Shown: positions 49,901 through 51,961 of the stretch, in pieces
How positions within the stretch are numbered: the stretch's first letter is position 1
Layout of the letters: the number at the start of each line of letters is the position of its first letter
From: Candidatus Obscuribacterales bacterium
GTDB lineage: Bacteria > Cyanobacteriota > Vampirovibrionia > Obscuribacterales > Obscuribacteraceae
Assembly: GCA_021732085.1 (NCBI GenBank)
Contig: JAKFVQ010000001.1
Location: 1 to 51,961 of the forward strand
Direction: 5' to 3'
DNA: 51,961 bases
Made by a program: the position numbers and the translations under genes
Notes under the pieces: generated by a model
What the model was told of the DNA's origin: nothing
What the model saw: the letters and a program-made list of their open reading frames with translations, nothing else
The model's database searches: none

Positions 49901-51961
49901 CAAACGTAGTGTTCTTGCTGTTTGCATCTGTAAATGTTGTTAGATTGGCATTTGCATCAACCGCGTAGGAGACAGATCGCCCCGTGCCATCACTGACGCC
50001 CGCAAGCCGATTACCGGTGTAATTGAGGCTCAAGCTGCGCCCGGTATTATTGGCAATGCCTGTCAACTTGCCAGACGTGTAGGTCAAGTTAACTTGAGTA
50101 CCTGCCGGATCGACGATGCTAATGATATTGCCACTGGTGTCATAATTCAGAGCTTGCTGCTGCGGGTTCTTGTATGTGAATGAGCCATCAAGATTCTGAG
50201 TCAGGCTTCCAGCGTCCTTGGGCGGTGGGTTGTAGGTCCCATCCGGAAGTTTGACAAAGGTTTTGACTGTATCAGGAGTCGTCACAACAACAGTATTTTG
50301 CGAGACCTGATCCACAAACCAGCATGTACACAATGCTGCAATCACGCTTTTATTCAACGGCTTTGTCAGATCATCATACAGATCGGTTGTGACAAAAAGT
50401 TCGACGATAGCTGCAGCTGCATCAACCGGTGAATCTTCTCCCAAGACCTGATAGCCGTCGCTGTTGTGCCTCGCTGTAAGTGCAAAATTGTGCGTCCAGC
50501 CCTTACCTAGCGGCCCGTCATTGTTTTTGGCAGCTGAGTTGTATTGCTTTTGAAAAGTCAGTTTATAAGGGAATGTCCCACTTCCGATGCTCAAGTCATC
50601 ATTTACGTAAGTGAAGTTGCCTCGGAACATATCAACAGGATCGCCACCCGATTGCCCCGGTTGTGGTTTCCCTTCACCCTGTTGTCCTCCGCCTTCGACT
50701 GCCCCTGTAGCGCTTCCGGTTTTGCTTTTCTGTCCTCCTGAGTAGGATCCTGGCCCAGTAACAGTCGCCAGCGCACCGAGGTTGTTATTCCCGGGTGACC
50801 CATCGAGCCCTTGCAAAAAGTAACCATAACCGGTCCATTCGTCGATGGCTATTTGTCCGTCTTTTGGAACAACTGCCTGATATGGGTCAAACGGTATCGA
50901 GATCGATGACCCAATTGCATTTAGCGTGGCTGCTGAATAGTTTGTGAGCTGTGGCTCCACATCGGAAACCCAGTTCTCGCTTGTGGCCAAAAAGATCGGC
51001 AAGGAACTGGAGTTAGCTGCCTCAATAATTTTGGCAGTATTGATTCCTATAGCAAGTGGTGGCACTTGCAGTTGCTGTAAGATTCCTGCCTCGTATGCGC
51101 TTGCATGCAGCGTTGCATTTAGTCCAACAGCTGTGGTATTAATTGTTTTGTCTTTCTTGTCAAGGCTCGAGATGCCAGTAATAGCCTGGCCAATGTCTGT
51201 ATAGGTTGCCCCTGGTGGCGAGTCCGTCGGCATCAAAAAGCCGACTATTCCAGCATAATTGTGAAGGACAAGTCGGCAACGATTCATCTGCCCAAGCAAG
51301 CTTCCGACAATACCTGATTGCGAACTTTGTGTGTGCCAATTAACTGCAAGCATTTGCCCCATTACAGGCTCTGAAGTTGCAGGCAAACCTGAGTCGACAG
51401 CCTGAGCCAAAAGGCTCTGGTTGTACTCGACCATTGCGCGGCTGCTTGAGCCCCATGAATTGCCACAAAAAACAGGCGTCAATGAGAACAGTGGTTGGAT
51501 CCAGATATTATCAAACCCGTAAGCGTAGTGAGTGATCCGGAAAACTGCAGGATGGAATGTTCCAGGTGTAACTGCCGTTGTACCGGTAGCTACAGCGGTT
51601 CCATCAAAGTAAAGAACCGGAAAATTTGATGGATTATAGAAAACAGTCAGCCTGTGCCCATACAGTTCATCGCTAAAAAAGGACTGGTTAATCCCGTTCA
51701 GAAAGGCAACTTGATAAACAGTCCTGTAGGTATCGGGAATGTCAGCAAAAATTTCCGGTGTGTCACCTGGATTCTGGTAAGGCAAGCTAGTCTGCCGTAA
51801 TTGCCCGAGATACTGATCGATAGTTCTCCCGCCGATGATATCGGCGACGGTGGCAGCCGGATTCTTAGTCCTTATCCAGCTTATGAGGTTGCCTGCCATT
51901 GTTGTTAGCTGGCTACGGATATTATCATTGTTAATGTTCTGAACAGAGATTGGCGTTAGTG
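46929..51961 (-). CDS. Giant Rhs/YD-repeat protein (5' end outside the window)
   Basis: The frame is open from the right window edge to the TAG at 46929; the ATG at 51899 is internal, since at least 20 codons upstream lack a stop. The first ~360 visible residues form a domain with YGHRLTVFYNPSNFPVLYFDG, often found N-terminal in bacterial Rhs relatives. A Gly/Ser/Gln linker follows, then DPVDMFRGNFTYVNDDLSI and about 25 YD repeats (YDxxGNxxxxxDxxG type). The Rhs core ends with ARYYSPALGRFYQPDPI and NDPINNTDPTG. The variable tail is ~190 residues of Gly/Ser/Pro repeats ending in a 30-residue helix. It should be a surface or secreted cage-like protein. Confidence 0.9.
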   Translation of the reverse strand, partial: LTPISVQNINNDNIRSQLTTMAGNLISWIRTKNPAATVADIIGGRTIDQYLGQLRQTSLPYQNPGDTPEIFADIPDTYRTVYQVAFLNGINQSFFSDELYGHRLTVFYNPSNFPVLYFDGTAVATGTTAVTPGTFHPAVFRITHYAYGFDNIWIQPLFSLTPVFCGNSWGSSSRAMVEYNQSLLAQAVDSGLPATSEPVMGQMLAVNWHTQSSQSGIVGSLLGQMNRCRLVLHNYAGIVGFLMPTDSPPGATYTDIGQAITGISSLDKKDKTINTTAVGLNATLHASAYEAGILQQLQVPPLAIGINTAKIIEAANSSSLPIFLATSENWVSDVEPQLTNYSAATLNAIGSSISIPFDPYQAVVPKDGQIAIDEWTGYGYFLQGLDGSPGNNNLGALATVTGPGSYSGGQKSKTGSATGAVEGGGQQGEGKPQPGQSGGDPVDMFRGNFTYVNDDLSIGSGTFPYKLTFQKQYNSAAKNNDGPLGKGWTHNFALTARHNSDGYQVLGEDSPVDAAAAIVELFVTTDLYDDLTKPLNKSVIAALCTCWFVDQVSQNTVVVTTPDTVKTFVKLPDGTYNPPPKDAGSLTQNLDGSFTYKNPQQQALNYDTSGNIISIVDPAGTQVNLTYTSGKLTGIANNTGRSLSLNYTGNRLAGVSDGTGRSVSYAVDANANLTTFTDANSKNTTFAYSDPGVMTQFFLPAHPSNPVLTNTYDTLGRIASQADALNNVSNFYFAGLRSEIDDPSGNAHIRYSDQIGNVLRDINALGQETDSLYDGLFRLSTKTMPEGNAFSYSYDSKNNVTGVTSTPKPGSTLLTVKNTFTFDPTFNKVKTAADATGLTTTYSYDNSTGNLLTIQYPEVSAGIPARHFTYNTKGQMLTSTDETSIVTQFNYDTATEKLLSVVEDQGGPGHLNLTTQFGYDSVGNRISMIDPRGNSTAYVFDPLRRMTQITDPAPFNFVTNFTYDDDGNKTSVQKQTGIPATPWQIYNYAYTFSDKLQTITDPASHVTTYEYDINDRVKSITDAENRKWQYGYDAVSRVQTVTDPANIVCDTRTYTTNGLLASQKDANNNLTEFTYDGLDRKDRVKFPDAKFEQNKSYDLNGNLLTFRTRANKTINYEYDFLYRVTSKIPQGQATVSYSYDLAGRLLSASTPEVPGDPSTGNFQRGYDSAGRFISETYPDAKVVAHELDANGNRTKTTWPDGYYINRQFDQLNRLTDIKLNGATASASHFDYDPLSRRTALTLNNGTNTAYTYALNNDLTSLQHNFVGSSVSWTMGYNNVHQINSLNCSDGAYIKHPNAGGTTAYTTNNMNQYTAVGATVNTYSADGCLTKIGTNTLQYDTEKHLTKQLQTGANLTFIYDPILQRQAQVKPNGATPPTRYIYDGSRLIATYNGATDTLQNRFIPGVKADESLIQVAAGGAITYNHADWLGSIVSVSNNTGAIAAQAAFDVFGQGARITLGGQPFGFTGQLGNGLFADYNFKARYYSPALGRFYQPDPIPSDAYQNLYTYVGNDPINNTDPTGMFVVPFGGVRGPLIHPPSPGLGGTGLTHTGGIIGGPSIIMNSGGNSGSGSGATPGGAGSGSGSGSGSGSGSGSSGSGSDDGMGPVDHSPGGPDAPSEPGTGPAPGGPAIPPGPDNPIVEGGQNAPFDEPYYKVVKNFSEAAQKFIDKLNKLFYGF
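47160..47229 (-). repeat. Hexanucleotide repeat encoding Gly-Ser/Gly-Asp-like tail
   Basis: About 11 units of GGAACC-type hexamers (with GGAGCC and AGAACC variants) encode (Gly-Ser)n in the Rhs tail. The unit is six bases, so copy changes keep frame; the tract would vary linker length between strains. Confidence 0.85.

Overview
The window reads as a contiguous piece of a Gram-negative-type bacterial chromosome of roughly 50% GC. It has many secreted proteins with Sec signals, little operon nesting, a dispersed palindromic repeat, an Rhs/YD-repeat giant and eukaryote-like families (tandem serpins, a GH3 acyl-amido synthetase, AMMECR1/Memo). This mix resembles genomes of non-photosynthetic cyanobacterial relatives (Vampirovibrionia/Melainabacteria, Obscuribacterales-like). 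That assignment rests on recalled gene content and is not proven here.

Layout: 1-121 is the 3' end of a group II intron (maturase tail plus domains V and VI). 552-2291 is a tandem array of 32 full ~53-bp units, each an imperfect hairpin. 2332-2940 is a truncated IS1595-like transposase. 3190-5683 is a glutamine synthetase-like/amidohydrolase pair, a split counterpart of FluG-type fusions. 5773-8851 holds small membrane and secreted proteins and an M48-like protein that has lost its zinc histidines. 9126-16878 carries a saccharopine dehydrogenase-like oxidoreductase, a REC-HPt protein, an exported Memo-AMMECR1 fusion, a TonB/TolA-C-like protein, a FIST protein and an APC permease.

16784-25365 carries a PAS protein, two non-coding stretches rich in dispersed repeats, an M28 peptidase, fumarase FumC, an unassigned conserved protein, a Na+/H+ antiporter and an internally duplicated EF-hand protein. 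25509-27386 is a fusion of an MNIO (DUF692) enzyme with its DUF2063-type partner. 27505-30053 holds a secreted TPR-thioredoxin, a secreted alpha/beta hydrolase and a DUF3592 protein.

30092-37380 is a tightly packed seven-gene minus-strand operon: alpha/beta hydrolase with Cys nucleophile, enolase-superfamily enzyme, GH3 ligase, an SDR, DUF962, and two more SDRs. A heme-oxygenase-like (TenA/HDO-fold) protein diverges from it. This looks like an uncharacterised small-molecule or lipid pathway and is the strongest candidate system in the window. 38310-40751 holds a structured leader that buries a ribosome binding site, then a DUF1571 protein, an ICMT-like methyltransferase and an SRPBCC protein.

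41016-46235 holds two tandem exported serpins, an ArsC-type arsenate reductase, an RND adaptor lipoprotein and only the C-terminal fifth of its RND pump. 46465-51961 is a giant Rhs/YD-repeat protein, cut by the right window edge, followed after 2 bp by a small acidic protein that could be its immunity partner. No rRNA, tRNA or CRISPR was recognised. Many start codons were moved downstream to positions supported by a Shine-Dalgarno sequence or signal peptide.
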